Under the pieces are notes generated by a model that saw only the letters and a list, made by a program, of their open reading frames with translations, was not told the origin of the DNA and made no database searches. Of a stretch of DNA of 55,723 nucleotides, positions 1 through 9,781 are shown piece by piece (position 1 is the first letter of the stretch; every line of letters begins with the position of its first letter). Position numbers and translations under genes: made by a program. The DNA is from Polyangiaceae bacterium (lineage in GTDB: Bacteria > Myxococcota_A > Polyangia > Polyangiales > Polyangiaceae): NCBI GenBank assembly GCA_013214025.1, contig JABSRN010000027.1, positions 1 to 55,723 on the forward strand, read 5' to 3'.

Positions 1-184
1 AGTCCATTAACTGAACGCTCCACACTCGGCTGCGTTGTGTCGGCTCCGTCGTCTCAGCTGCGTTCTCGCAGTGAGCCGGGCCGTGCGCGAGGTGCCGTGC
101 TGACGACGCACAAAACCCAAGAGACGAATGCTGGTAGTTCGGCCGTTTCTTGCAGCTGTTGCCCGCGCGTGTGAAAGATTGGTG

Positions 185-772
185 ATGACGGCATATTCGA
201 GTTCGCGCGCGGGCCGGTGGGCGAGTGGCGCGATGATGGGCGTGTGCCTGGCATGCGGCGGTCCCCGGGAGGCAGAGGATCCCCATACGCTTTTGGGCGA
301 TCCGGATTTTCTGGAGGATCCAGCCGATTTTAGCCCGCCGGAAGATTTCGAGCCGGATGGGCCCTACGCACCTGCTGGAGGTCGCGAAGGCCCTGCCTCA
401 TCCGAGGGCGATCACGACAGCCGACCGATCGCCAGCGCACGCCCAACGGTGCCACCGCGGCGGAGACTGGTTGCAGCCGAAGACCCGCCGAAGACCGGGC
501 CCGTCGCCAGTGAACAAGACTGCCGCGCCGCCTTCGAGCAACTGGAACGACTCGAACTGCGGGGCACCGTGCGCCGCGACATGCCGAAACTTTCAGCCAC
601 CGAACAGAAAGACCGCGCCGATCGAATGATGGGATCGATTCGTTCACGAGAAAGCATCCAGAGTGGCATCGCCGCGTGTTTGCTGCGCGCGACCACAGCC
701 TCCGAGGCGCGCTGTCTCTCTTCGGTGCACACGGCCGCTGACGCCGACGCCTGCATGAACGCCACCAACTAA
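185..772 (+). CDS. Putative lipoprotein of unknown function
   Basis: I do not recognise this 195-residue protein. The ATG at 185 gives a signal peptide that ends in a lipobox (LAC, Cys at residue 24). An in-frame ATG at 128 would put 19 extra residues before it, which fits a signal peptide less well. After the Cys the chain is acidic and rich in Asp, Glu and Pro for about 80 residues. A more ordinary helical part follows (about residues 110-195) with four Cys in the last third, which could form disulphides after export. It probably sits on the inner leaflet of the outer membrane. The gene stands alone: its neighbour is convergent and only 30 bases away. Export is well supported; function is unknown. 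Confidence 0.6.
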   Translation: MTAYSSSRAGRWASGAMMGVCLACGGPREAEDPHTLLGDPDFLEDPADFSPPEDFEPDGPYAPAGGREGPASSEGDHDSRPIASARPTVPPRRRLVAAEDPPKTGPVASEQDCRAAFEQLERLELRGTVRRDMPKLSATEQKDRADRMMGSIRSRESIQSGIAACLLRATTASEARCLSSVHTAADADACMNATN

Positions 773-802
773 ACGTTCGATCGCGACCCGAGGGAACCGT
801 AA

Positions 803-2170
803 CTAGTACGAGCTGCGAGCGATGACTTCTTCGACCCAACGCGGTCCAGACTCGAGACCGCTGAGCAATCGTTCCGCTGGGGTGGTCTCATCCGATAGCA
901 GACTCGCTAGGGGCTCGAGGTACAGACTCTCGTCCCGTCCCTCGGCGTTGCGACGATCGCGCCTCACCAGACCCACCCGGGCAATCTCCATCAACTCTTG
1001 GCCCCACTGCTGAACGCTACGTCCCGCTAGCTGCACGCCGGGTCCGCGTGTCACCAACTCCGCACGAATGTCTTGAACGTCCGCAAAGGAAAACTTCCCG
1101 AGTAGCTGCTCGGCTTCCGAGAGCGCCGTGGAGTCATAGAGGATGCCCGTCGAAAGAGCGGGAACCGCCAAGCTCAAGCCGGCGGGCAAGGAGTCCGCTC
1201 CGCGCACTTCGAGCGTGCTCTTGAGGCGCACCTCCGGAAATAACGTGGTGAGGTGCAAATGCCAGTCGCCCAATTCAGCGCAGTGCCCCTCAAAGCCATT
1301 GTCCAAGAAGTCCCGAAAGCTTTGCCCAGTATTGTGAACGTTCTTTCCGTCGCGCTTGATCAAGAACATACCCGCACCCAGCGCCCAGTCTACGTAGTCG
1401 CCATAGGACGGGCCTTCGATCGACCACAGGCTTTCGATCAGACCCGAGCGACTCGGGTCCATATGAAGCCACACGTCGCCACGCTCGCTGAGCCGCTCAC
1501 CCACCGCACCCTCTAGGAACGGTGCGTTCGCCATCAACGCCTGCACGATCGGCGACATGCGCAAGCTGACCATGAGCTTTCGCATGGCGTCGTTTTCATC
1601 CGCAAAGTCGTAGTTGGCCTGAACAGTCGCCGTCCGCTGCATCATGTCCAACGAGCGCCGCCCTTGAGTCGGCAAGTACTCTTTCATGACCGAGTAGCGC
1701 TGCTTGGGCACCCAGCTCAGCTCGTCGCGACGGGCAAAGGGATGAAAGCCAAGCCCCAACCAATGAATGCCGAGGGGCTCGGAAACCTGGCGCAGCTCGT
1801 CGCGGTGAGCCCAGGTTTCATCGTGCACAGCGTGCATGTCAGACAGCGGCGCGCCGGAAAGTTCGATCTGCGCTCCGGGCTCCAGCGTGATGCTCGCCTG
1901 GCCGCGGCTCATGCTGATGATCGGTCCACCGGGAACTTCGCTGTCCGCAGCCCAGCCAAATTTATCACTCAGGCCCTGCAGGACGGCGAGCACGCCGCGC
2001 TCGCCATCATAGGCAATGGCGGTGCCGTCGGCGAGAACGCCGAACTTTTCGGCTTCCACACCGATCAGAAAATCCGACTCGGGAGTTTCTGACTGACGAA
2101 ACAACGAGAGCAGCTGCTCTCGGTCGTGGAGCCGCTCAGTATTCGGAGGCGTGGAGGTCGTGACTGGCAT
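803..2170 (-). CDS. gshA: Glutamate-cysteine ligase, plant/proteobacterial type
   Basis: This enzyme joins Cys to the gamma-carboxyl of Glu using ATP, the first step of glutathione synthesis, in the cytoplasm. The 455-residue length fits the plant/alpha-proteobacterial GCS2 class. Family-typical stretches are visible: GVEAEKFGV near residue 37, TLEPGAQIELSG near residue 95 and MMQRTATVQANYD near residue 176. I chose the ATG at 2170 because it lies 19 bases after the stop of the upstream gene. The longer in-frame start at 2248 would overlap that gene and adds residues the family lacks. It is the second gene of a probable two-gene operon after a TauE-like exporter. No glutathione synthetase gene is present in the window. 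Confidence 0.88.
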   Translation of the reverse strand: MPVTTSTPPNTERLHDREQLLSLFRQSETPESDFLIGVEAEKFGVLADGTAIAYDGERGVLAVLQGLSDKFGWAADSEVPGGPIISMSRGQASITLEPGAQIELSGAPLSDMHAVHDETWAHRDELRQVSEPLGIHWLGLGFHPFARRDELSWVPKQRYSVMKEYLPTQGRRSLDMMQRTATVQANYDFADENDAMRKLMVSLRMSPIVQALMANAPFLEGAVGERLSERGDVWLHMDPSRSGLIESLWSIEGPSYGDYVDWALGAGMFLIKRDGKNVHNTGQSFRDFLDNGFEGHCAELGDWHLHLTTLFPEVRLKSTLEVRGADSLPAGLSLAVPALSTGILYDSTALSEAEQLLGKFSFADVQDIRAELVTRGPGVQLAGRSVQQWGQELMEIARVGLVRRDRRNAEGRDESLYLEPLASLLSDETTPAERLLSGLESGPRWVEEVIARSSY

Positions 2171-2189
2171 CGGCAACGCGGCGCGATCC

Positions 2190-2957
2190 TTAGGCACCGA
2201 GGTGCCTATACGCAAGCACGCATGTGAGCGAGATACCAATCGCGACAACCGCGTATCGAACCAAGATAGGTTTTAGCCCGCGGGCTAAGTGGGCGCCACC
2301 GTAACTGCCAGCCACCGCACCGATGGCAATCACCGAAACCGTGGCCAGTTGGGCCTTGCCCGTCGCCAAGAAGTAGATGGAGGCGACGCTCGTCGCCAGG
2401 CCGATGACCGCGCACTTTAAGGCGTTGGTCTCATGAATGCTGCGAGACTGAGCAATGCTCAAGAGCGCCAGCATGAGAATGTTTTTGCCAGCGCCGAAGT
2501 AGCCGCTGTAGACCGAAACGGCGCACACCGCGAACGCGAGGATCCACACCTGGCGCGTATTGAGGCGTCCCCGAGGACGGTTGCTCTGACGCCACACCAC
2601 ATCCTTGAAGAGAATCAGCAGAGTGCCGAACAACACCATGAACGGCACACTCGCTTCGAACACGCGTTCGGGCACCCGGCTCAGCAACAGGGCGCCACCG
2701 AGGCCACCTACGATGGCTGGCGGGGCGAGCATCGCGACGATCTTACTGCGTCCCTTGAGCTCCTTACGATAGGCCCAGGCAGCGGAAAGCGCGCCCGGAC
2801 AGAGAGCTGTGATTGAGGAAGCCGTGGCGGCGATGGGAGGCAGCCCGGCCGCAATCGCCACCGGGTAAAGCAGCAGCGTTCCGCCACCCGCGATGGAGTT
2901 CACGGCGCCCGCGAGAGAGGCGACAAACGCGAGTAGCGCGAGCTGAGCGGGTTCCAT
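2190..2957 (-). CDS. TauE/SafE-family membrane exporter
   Basis: This 255-residue, almost wholly hydrophobic protein has about seven to eight membrane segments. It starts with an alanine/leucine-rich segment followed by AGAVNSIAGGGTLL, the glycine-rich motif of TauE/SafE (formerly DUF81) proteins. A second half-repeat carries YSGYFGAGKNILML, as expected for the duplicated fold of the family. Members export sulfite, sulfoacetate or other organic anions across the inner membrane; the substrate here cannot be told from sequence. It is the first gene of a minus-strand pair with the glutamate-cysteine ligase, 19 bases upstream of it, so a link to sulfur or thiol metabolism is possible but inferred. 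Confidence 0.85.
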   Translation of the reverse strand: MEPAQLALLAFVASLAGAVNSIAGGGTLLLYPVAIAAGLPPIAATASSITALCPGALSAAWAYRKELKGRSKIVAMLAPPAIVGGLGGALLLSRVPERVFEASVPFMVLFGTLLILFKDVVWRQSNRPRGRLNTRQVWILAFAVCAVSVYSGYFGAGKNILMLALLSIAQSRSIHETNALKCAVIGLATSVASIYFLATGKAQLATVSVIAIGAVAGSYGGAHLARGLKPILVRYAVVAIGISLTCVLAYRHLGA

Positions 2958-3173
2958 GACCTTGGGATTACACGCCAGGCCGGCGACCGGCGAGCGATTA
3001 TGCTAAAGAAATTCAGTACATAGATACAAACCACCGAAATCCATACACTTATTTTCTCATTTTCCGACTGATTTAGTAGGGAACAGTCGGCTCGTTCGGA
3101 GGGACAGCGCGCAGGGACGGCAAGCGGAGGGCAGCGTCCGAGACCCCGCATCCGTGCCCCCGCTGCCCGCAGT
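2958..3173 (-). promoter_or_regulatory. AT-rich intergenic region, likely promoter for the exporter/ligase pair
   Basis: This gap between the end of the VWA operon and the start of the TauE-like gene is strikingly AT-rich from about 2995 to 3080 against a GC-rich background. On the minus strand it holds TTGTAT and, nearer the gene, CATAAT, but their spacing (21 bases) is longer than ideal, so I do not assign exact boxes. It is the only plausible promoter region for the minus-strand pair below it. No terminator hairpin with a T tract is obvious for the operon that ends at 3174. Confidence 0.35.
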
Positions 3174-5933
3174 CTACGAGACGCCCGAAGCGAAACGCCG
3201 GTCAAACAAGCGCACACGTCGAACCCACAAGTCCAAAAGGAAGATCAGCATCGCCAACAGGATGCTGGACTGCCATAGCGGTTCCTGACGCTCCAAGATG
3301 TCGTCACCCGGGTCGAAGAGTTGCGCGGGCGTCGGATCCACATGACCGAGACCGGCGACTGCGGCGCGCTGCAGCGTCTCCTTGTCCGGAGCGAAGCGCG
3401 CGTACTCCGCCGGGTAGGGATGCGAGATGTGACCGTAGCTGACGCCGACACGCCGCTGCTCGCCTTCGTCGTTCTCCCGCGAGTGTTCTGCTCGCAGCGA
3501 GAAGGAACCGTACTCCTCCAACAAGAAGTTCGCCTCATAACGACCGGGCGCGACTTGCCGCATCATCACCTCACGCTGCCTGCCCTTGGGCTCAGGTCCG
3601 CTCACCAGCAAGCGCGACGTGAATTGATTGTCAAAGCGCTGTCCCGCCGTGAAGGCGTCCACCACGGCCCTCACCCGATCGCCATCGCGCGACACCTTCA
3701 TGGGGATCTCGCGCCGATGTTTGCGGCGCATATGCTCGCGCACCAGTTGTCCCCAAAAGCGACCAAAATGTTGCCAACGAAGCCAATCGGACGCCCAAAG
3801 ATTCTTGACGTCACTAGTCCAGGCAAGCGTCCACCCCAAGCCGACTCGCCATCGCGCCAGAATGGGTTCCCCTTGGTCGCTAGCGAGAATGAGCTGGGCC
3901 GGTGCGGGCTTGAGCTGAGTAGCCACATATCCGTGAAGCAGGGGGGCGTGGCTGATCGCGATGCCTTTCAAGAAATCCGCGGCCCCGACCTGCACCACCG
4001 GAAACCACTCTTGCACCGCGGCCTGTCGCGAGATCATTTCCGTCTCGTGGGTGAAGATGCGTGGCAAGCTGTTGGGGTCCGGAACGTGATGATAGCGCCC
4101 GCCACCGGTGTCCGCGATCATGCGTAGCAAGTCTGCATTGGAACCGTTGCCGAGACCCACAGTCGTAACCGTAATGGACTCCGCCAACATTGCCTGGATC
4201 AGATCTCGTAAACCGTTGCTGTCCGCGTTGCCGTCCGTCAGCAAGATCACGTGTTTCTTCCGGGCTTGAACGACCGAAATATCTTGATAGGCCATGTCGA
4301 GGGGCCCGAAAAACTCAGTACCGCCGCCGGCCTGAATGCTCGCGATCTCGTTCTGAATGCGGCTGCGGTAGCGAGCTGGCTGCATCTTGACGTAACGCTT
4401 GGGTCGCGAATCGAAAGCGATAATCTCCAGCAAATCATCACCGCGGAGAACGCCGACGGTCGCTCGACACGCCGCCTTCGCCATCTCCATCGGCAGACCG
4501 GTCATAGATCCGGACCTGTCGATGACCAAGGCCATGGCCACGCTCGGCATCTCTTTTCGCCTCTCCGCATCCATGCGTACCGGGAGGATACGCTCCAGCG
4601 TGCTATGGGCCCAGCCGCCCAATCCGAATCCCGCCTCGCCACCGGCGAACACGAAGCCACCACCCAGGTCGCGCACATAACGCTCGATCAAATCTTGAGA
4701 GCCCGCACTGACCTTCTCCTTAGGCGTATCGGAAAGCACAACCAGATCGTAACGCTCCAGCTCTTTGAGTGAGCCCGGGAACCCGGAGGGCGATCGTACG
4801 TCCACCTCAAACTGTTGAGCCGATAGAGCGCCAGACAGGTAGTTCGCTCGCTGAGGCTGGCCTTCGATGTACAAGACCGTGGGGCGGCCTGGCACTTCCA
4901 AAGTAGCGGTCTGATGATTGTTCGCCACGAAACGGTCTCCTTTGACCTGGTCGATCACCAGGCGATAGGTGACCTTGCCGCCAAAGCGAACCACACTCTT
5001 GAAGCGCAATTCGTTGGTGCCGGCTTTCAGCTCGATCTTTCGAACACCGTCGAGGCCGTTGAGCATCTCCCCCTGGTAGAGGCGGCCCCTCACGCTTGTC
5101 GCCCGGCTGGCGTACACCTCGCCGACCAATTCGAAAGGCTGGCCCACCTCCACCTTATCCGGCACGGTCAACGAGCGCACCGCCACTTCCGGGGGCGGCG
5201 CCTGATCGATCACATGGGTGGACAATTTGACGCCAAAGATGGAGGCGCGGCCAGCCTCCGCCAACAAATCCCCTTGGGTCTCCAGCCCATCGCTGATCAA
5301 CACCATGCGCTTGAGGTAGCCCGGCGGAAAGACAGCGTAGCCAAGCTGCATCGCTGATTGGATATCGCTGGCCGCCAACAGCTTTGGCTCCTTCGACAAA
5401 GCGGTCCGCATTTCCTTAGCCGTCGGCAGCGTCCACTCTTCTTCGCCAACCGGTAGGTCGAGCAATCGCGCGCTGCCGGCGAAGACAACGACTCGGAGTA
5501 AATCCTCATTCGGGCGAGCCTGTTGCGCCGCGACCACTATCCCGCGCGCCGCTTCTAGCCCGTCGTCCGCGACCGAATTGCTTACATCGAGCAAAAACAC
5601 CGTCGCGACCCGAGCGCTGGTTTCGGTCCGTGACAAGCCGCCGACAGCTGTGGCCAGACAGGCGACAAAGGCCATACGCAAGGTCAACGAAACCACTCGC
5701 TGTTGCCAGGGCAGATCCGCGAGCGACTGGCTCATGACGAACAAAAGCGCAGGAATCGCCAACAACAAGGCAAGAGCCTTGGGGCGGAGTAATTCGAAAT
5801 GGTCTTCGCCGAACCGTACGGCGAAATCGCCCACCGCAGCATCCACGACATGCTGGCGGTACAGCTCGGCGAGCACGCCAAATCCTATCAGACAGACCGC
5901 TCCCCACAGCCAGCGGGCCAGCCGCGAACTCAT
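3174..5933 (-). CDS. Large membrane protein with two VWA domains flanking a glutamine-amidotransferase-like domain
   Basis: The protein has 919 residues from the ATG at 5933. Two hydrophobic segments near the N-terminus precede a first VWA domain with a MIDAS motif DVSNS (residues 116-120). A middle region (about 353-453) has the shape of a class I glutamine-amidotransferase/DJ-1 domain, including a GGGFVFAGGEAGFG stretch, with no clear catalytic Cys. A second VWA domain follows with DRSGS (472-476). A last hydrophobic segment lies near the C-terminus. The start overlaps the stop of the upstream gene (ATGA), which argues against the in-frame ATG at 5963. As last gene of a MoxR/DUF58/VWA operon it probably acts at the inner membrane with its VWA domains facing the periplasm. 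The specific target is unknown. Confidence 0.8.
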   Translation of the reverse strand: MSSRLARWLWGAVCLIGFGVLAELYRQHVVDAAVGDFAVRFGEDHFELLRPKALALLLAIPALLFVMSQSLADLPWQQRVVSLTLRMAFVACLATAVGGLSRTETSARVATVFLLDVSNSVADDGLEAARGIVVAAQQARPNEDLLRVVVFAGSARLLDLPVGEEEWTLPTAKEMRTALSKEPKLLAASDIQSAMQLGYAVFPPGYLKRMVLISDGLETQGDLLAEAGRASIFGVKLSTHVIDQAPPPEVAVRSLTVPDKVEVGQPFELVGEVYASRATSVRGRLYQGEMLNGLDGVRKIELKAGTNELRFKSVVRFGGKVTYRLVIDQVKGDRFVANNHQTATLEVPGRPTVLYIEGQPQRANYLSGALSAQQFEVDVRSPSGFPGSLKELERYDLVVLSDTPKEKVSAGSQDLIERYVRDLGGGFVFAGGEAGFGLGGWAHSTLERILPVRMDAERRKEMPSVAMALVIDRSGSMTGLPMEMAKAACRATVGVLRGDDLLEIIAFDSRPKRYVKMQPARYRSRIQNEIASIQAGGGTEFFGPLDMAYQDISVVQARKKHVILLTDGNADSNGLRDLIQAMLAESITVTTVGLGNGSNADLLRMIADTGGGRYHHVPDPNSLPRIFTHETEMISRQAAVQEWFPVVQVGAADFLKGIAISHAPLLHGYVATQLKPAPAQLILASDQGEPILARWRVGLGWTLAWTSDVKNLWASDWLRWQHFGRFWGQLVREHMRRKHRREIPMKVSRDGDRVRAVVDAFTAGQRFDNQFTSRLLVSGPEPKGRQREVMMRQVAPGRYEANFLLEEYGSFSLRAEHSRENDEGEQRRVGVSYGHISHPYPAEYARFAPDKETLQRAAVAGLGHVDPTPAQLFDPGDDILERQEPLWQSSILLAMLIFLLDLWVRRVRLFDRRFASGVS

Positions 5934-7801
5934 ACGGTCATCCTCCGGTGGTAGCTGATCCACTCCAGCAGAGAGAGAGCCGCCACGCCGAGCAACAAAT
6001 AGATCCAGACGCGTGCCCGCGCCCCGTCATGAAAACCACTAATGCCAACCGGCCGTGCCGCGCCCAACGTGATTTCAGCGTGGGGAGTAATATCGCTCTC
6101 GACTGGGTCGACTAGGTTCGCGGCGAAGGCTTGCTTCGGGCCTTCGCCCCGAGTGACCAGCTTGTAGAACCCGGCGCGATCGCCAAAGTAGGCCGCGCGC
6201 CCATGACGCACCGGTAGCGTACGTTGATTGCCCGCGGGATCGACCAGCTGAAGCGCCTCATCGTCGCCTGCGGCGGGTATATGCCACACCTCACCGGTCT
6301 TGTATGCGGAAAGATAGTCACTTTCCTCAGCGCTGAAGTAGTGAATCGTGTTGAGCAAGAACAGCGGCCAGCCTACGCGTAGAACAAAATCACTGTCCCG
6401 AGGATCGAAGCCTAAGGCCACGAAGTCGTGCCCGCGGCGCTTGCCCGCCACCAGAAAGGTTCCAAAATCACTCGTGGCAACCGCGGTGTCCCCCGGCTCG
6501 GGCCGCAGAGAGTATCCCGAGGCCGCTTGAATGTTGCCCGGTGCCATATGCCTAAGCAGGGGACTCTTGCGATCCCAGGTGTCGAAGCCAAAGTCACGCA
6601 GCGCTTTGCCACGCGCCACCGGACCGCCCTCAGCCGGAGGGTTCAGATAGAGCGCCGAGCCGCCACGCTCGTCCAAAGGCGGCGCGACTCCATCGAAAAT
6701 AGTTACGTCGAAGGCGCCAGCCGGTGGGTACGCGTCCGGCAAGACATGAGTCACGTCCAAGTACTCGTCGAGCAGCAGAGCGGCTTCCAAATAGGTATTC
6801 CCCCGGGTGACCACCGCCACACGCGCCCGTCTACGTTCGGGCAGGAGCGCGTAACCGTGGTTGTCCGACGGCTGGTAGTCTAAACTCGGATCCCTAGCCA
6901 CAACGCGGGCTTCTAAGGTCCGGCTGACGCCACCCAAGTCCGCATAGAAACGAGAATCACTCTCCCCGGGCTCCAGCGTCAACTCCGTGAGTTCCACCAG
7001 AATGCCGTCACCGAGTAGACGCAGCTCAACGGTTGCGCTCACCTCGTTGCTATTCGTGACCTCGATCATCAGCTCATAGCGAGACTTGTCCAAGGGATAG
7101 CGCCGCACCGAGAATGCCGTCACCGCCACGTTGGCGCTGCTGTGCCCGATGTGCAGATAACTGCACTTCGTATCCTTGAGCTCACCAGATCTCAGGACGT
7201 TCTTGTCCAGCGCCCCGTCGCTCACCAAAAGGATCTCCGATCGTTCCAGGCCCGTAAGCACGTCCTTCGCAAAGTCGATTCCGCGCCGCAGATCTACCCG
7301 GGTGTCGGACGCCTCCAGTCGGTTGACCGCTTCCGTCAGATCCCCGAGATCGGCTGTCATGCTGGACAGTGGAGTCACTCCGGCGTCCATTTTAGCGATC
7401 AGCATACGATCGGCCGCGCCCAAGCCTTGCACAAGCTTCAACAGCTGTATTTTCGCAGCTCCCAAACGAGACGGCGCCACATCAGTCGACTTCATGGACG
7501 CGCTGGTATCGACCAGCACCAAAATGTGGCGGCCATCGTTTTTCGAGCCCCAACGTGGATCGCCAAGAGCCAGGACCAGTAGGGCCAACAACAACAGCTG
7601 AAGGGCCAGGGACAGCCAGCGCTTGAGCTGTGAGAACAGCTGATTGGCATCATCGTCCAGCAACACGCGCTGCCAGAGCGGGGCGAAGGGCACAAATACC
7701 CGCCGGCGCCGGAGCTTCAATATATAGAGCACCGTCGTCACTAGGGCCGCCCCACCGAAAAGGGCCCCCAAGGTCGCGAGTGGCAAGCCGAAGAGCGACA
7801 T
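5930..7801 (-). CDS. BatA-like VWA membrane protein
   Basis: The first 85 residues form the aerotolerance-regulator N-terminal domain seen in BatA proteins: two hydrophobic segments (about 5-27 and 61-80) separated by the basic stretch KLRRRRVFVPFAPLW. A VWA domain follows with a complete MIDAS start, DTSAS at 98-102. The middle part (about 230-320) looks like a beta-sandwich. A C-terminal hydrophobic segment ends in a short basic tail, so much of the chain should be periplasmic. The start codon overlaps the stop of the DUF58 gene (TGATG) and its own stop overlaps the next start (ATGA), so the three genes are translationally coupled. In Bat operons such proteins work with MoxR and DUF58 partners; their clients are poorly known. 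Confidence 0.83.
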   Translation of the reverse strand: MSLFGLPLATLGALFGGAALVTTVLYILKLRRRRVFVPFAPLWQRVLLDDDANQLFSQLKRWLSLALQLLLLALLVLALGDPRWGSKNDGRHILVLVDTSASMKSTDVAPSRLGAAKIQLLKLVQGLGAADRMLIAKMDAGVTPLSSMTADLGDLTEAVNRLEASDTRVDLRRGIDFAKDVLTGLERSEILLVSDGALDKNVLRSGELKDTKCSYLHIGHSSANVAVTAFSVRRYPLDKSRYELMIEVTNSNEVSATVELRLLGDGILVELTELTLEPGESDSRFYADLGGVSRTLEARVVARDPSLDYQPSDNHGYALLPERRRARVAVVTRGNTYLEAALLLDEYLDVTHVLPDAYPPAGAFDVTIFDGVAPPLDERGGSALYLNPPAEGGPVARGKALRDFGFDTWDRKSPLLRHMAPGNIQAASGYSLRPEPGDTAVATSDFGTFLVAGKRRGHDFVALGFDPRDSDFVLRVGWPLFLLNTIHYFSAEESDYLSAYKTGEVWHIPAAGDDEALQLVDPAGNQRTLPVRHGRAAYFGDRAGFYKLVTRGEGPKQAFAANLVDPVESDITPHAEITLGAARPVGISGFHDGARARVWIYLLLGVAALSLLEWISYHRRMTV

Positions 7802-8745
7802 CAGCGCAAGAACCCGCCGTGACGGAACACGTTCAGCACCAGCTCATCAAAGCTCGTGTTCACGTCCGCTGGAAAGTACGTCACTTGGCTGCGCGCGCAA
7901 AAGCGATCGATCTCTTGATGATAGTCTCGCATGGCTTGCGCTAGACGACGTAGCAAGCCGTCGGTGACTGTCACCTCCCGAGACGCACCGGTTTCGCAGT
8001 CACGAATTTGCACATCGCCCTGGAGCCGGGGAATCGCCTCCGTTGGGTCCACGATGTGAATCACGTAGGGCTCAAACTTGTTGTACCGAAGAACATTGAT
8101 ACCGTTCTCGAAGCCTTGCGGGTCGTATAAATCAGAGATCAACACTGCCAAGCCGCGGCGCTTGTGAGCCGCTACAAACTGCGTCACCCGGGCACCGAGA
8201 TCCGTCTCTCCCTCCGGCTGCAAGCCTCGGAGAAAATCGAAAACTTTGAACACCTGACCCTTGCCCCGGGTCGTGGGCATCCGCGAGGAACCGTCCGCCT
8301 GCAAGGCCACGATCGTCACGCGGTCAAGCTTCGCCAGTCCGACATAGGCGAGAGCTGCGGCGAGTCGCCTAGCTTGATCAAACTTGCGCCCGTCCCCGAA
8401 CCCCATAGACGAAGAGCAATCGATCAAGAAGTAGACACTTAGATCCTCTTCTTCCTCGTAAAGACGCACCAGCAATTTGCCGAGACGTTGGTAGACATTC
8501 CAATCGACAAATCGGAAGTCGTCTCCTGCCGTGTATTCTCGGTGATCGGCGAATTCGACACCGCTGCCCCGCTTGCTGCTACGGCGCTCAGCCTTCAGTC
8601 GGCCCGCGAAAACCCGTCGGCTCACGATGGCAAGAGTTTCCAGCTTGCGCTGGAAGGCGTCGTCAAAAAGCAGGTCCGCCTTTTTCCGTGACTTCGACGC
8701 TCCCGACGAACGCGATCTCTGAAAGAGTTCAGTGAGTTTCATCAT
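7801..8745 (-). CDS. DUF58-domain protein (MoxR partner)
   Basis: This 314-residue soluble protein carries the DUF58 signature around DFRFVDWNVYQRLGKLLVR (about 76-94). A VWA-like core with DCSSS at 109-113 follows directly. The N-terminal 30 residues are basic. DUF58 proteins are almost always encoded next to MoxR ATPases, as here, where the MoxR gene ends 15 bases upstream. They are thought to bring VWA proteins to the ATPase. Two adjacent Met codons (8745 and 8742) could start translation. The stop overlaps the start of the next gene. I see no truncation or missing motif. Confidence 0.87.
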   Translation of the reverse strand: MMKLTELFQRSRSSGASKSRKKADLLFDDAFQRKLETLAIVSRRVFAGRLKAERRSSKRGSGVEFADHREYTAGDDFRFVDWNVYQRLGKLLVRLYEEEEDLSVYFLIDCSSSMGFGDGRKFDQARRLAAALAYVGLAKLDRVTIVALQADGSSRMPTTRGKGQVFKVFDFLRGLQPEGETDLGARVTQFVAAHKRRGLAVLISDLYDPQGFENGINVLRYNKFEPYVIHIVDPTEAIPRLQGDVQIRDCETGASREVTVTDGLLRRLAQAMRDYHQEIDRFCARSQVTYFPADVNTSFDELVLNVFRHGGFLR

Positions 8746-8760
8746 CCCAAGCAGCGGCGG

Positions 8761-9759
8761 CTAGACTTCGCTTTCCGGGAGGCCCTTCAAGATCCCTTCT
8801 ATGACTTCGTCCGAAGAAACCCCCTCGGCCTCACCCTCAAAATTCAACAGTACCCGGTGCCGCAGGGCCGGCAGCGCTGCCGTCTTCACGTCGTCCACCG
8901 ATGCCGCGAAACGTCCATCGAATAGCGCTCCGATCTTGGCCGCGAGAATCAGAGCCTGGGCACCGCGAGGAGAGGCGCCATTGCGCACAAAACGTTTAAC
9001 CGCATCGGGTGCCCCCGACTGATCCGGGTGCGTCGCATGCAGCAGTCGCACGGCGTAGTCTTGTACATGCTGGGTGACCGGCACGGTGCGGACGAAGTCT
9101 TGTAGTTGAATGATGTCCGATCGATTCGCGACCTTGGATGCGCGGGGTGCGCTTTGTCCCGTGGTGCGTGACAAGATCTCGTGAAGCTCTTTTCGAGACG
9201 GAAACGGCACCCGTAACTTAAAAAAGAAACGATCCAATTGGGCTTCGGGCAGAGGGTACGTCCCCTCCATCTCCAGGGGGTTTTGGGTCGCCAACACAAA
9301 GTACGGCCCCTCGATCACGTGGCTGGTGCGCCCAACAGTCACGCACTGCTCCTGCATGGCCTCAAGGAGCGCGCTCTGCGTCTTCGGGGTGGCGCGATTG
9401 ACCTCGTCCGCCAACACGATATTAGAAAAAATCGGGCCTTTCTGGAATTCAAAACGTTTGCTGCCTCCCGCCCCTTCCTCGATCACCGTCGTTCCGATGA
9501 TGTCGGCGGGCATCAGATCGGGAGTGAACTGAATTCTCGAAAACTCAAGATCCAACACCTCGCCAAGGGTGCGCACCAGCATGGTCTTGCCCAATCCCGG
9601 TACCCCTTCCAGCAGGACGTGGGAACCAGCCAGCACACAAGTCAGTGCGCCATCGATCACCGGCCTCTGGCCCACTATCACTCGGCCAATCTCTTCCCGA
9701 ATCGCACCGACTCGTCGTTGAAAATCAGCGACCTTTTCTTTGGCATTTTCAGCTGTCAT
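8761..9759 (-). CDS. MoxR-family AAA+ ATPase
   Basis: The 332-residue protein has a Walker A motif GVPGLGKT (52-59), a Walker B region ending LADE (115-118) and the MoxR signature NRATPKTQSALLEAMQE directly after it. A sensor-1 region, LATQNPLEMEGTYPLPEAQ, follows. These residues make it a hexameric AAA+ ATPase of the MoxR branch. Such proteins act as chaperones that activate or insert metal centres or remodel VWA-containing partners. It is the second gene of the five-gene operon, 22 bases after the coiled-coil membrane protein and 15 bases before the DUF58 gene. All expected ATPase motifs look intact. Confidence 0.93.
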   Translation of the reverse strand: MTAENAKEKVADFQRRVGAIREEIGRVIVGQRPVIDGALTCVLAGSHVLLEGVPGLGKTMLVRTLGEVLDLEFSRIQFTPDLMPADIIGTTVIEEGAGGSKRFEFQKGPIFSNIVLADEVNRATPKTQSALLEAMQEQCVTVGRTSHVIEGPYFVLATQNPLEMEGTYPLPEAQLDRFFFKLRVPFPSRKELHEILSRTTGQSAPRASKVANRSDIIQLQDFVRTVPVTQHVQDYAVRLLHATHPDQSGAPDAVKRFVRNGASPRGAQALILAAKIGALFDGRFAASVDDVKTAALPALRHRVLLNFEGEAEGVSSDEVIEGILKGLPESEV

Positions 9760-9781
9760 TTTTTCTCCGATGGCTGGGGTC

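Noticed and set aside
1-184. A gene or RNA at the left edge
   Set aside because: Only a small CTGCG/CGCAG hairpin is seen, and no reading frame with protein character ends or starts there.
3321-4127. Long plus-strand open frame inside the double-VWA gene
   Set aside because: It is antisense to well-supported VWA domain sequence, has no family resemblance and reflects GC-rich codon bias.
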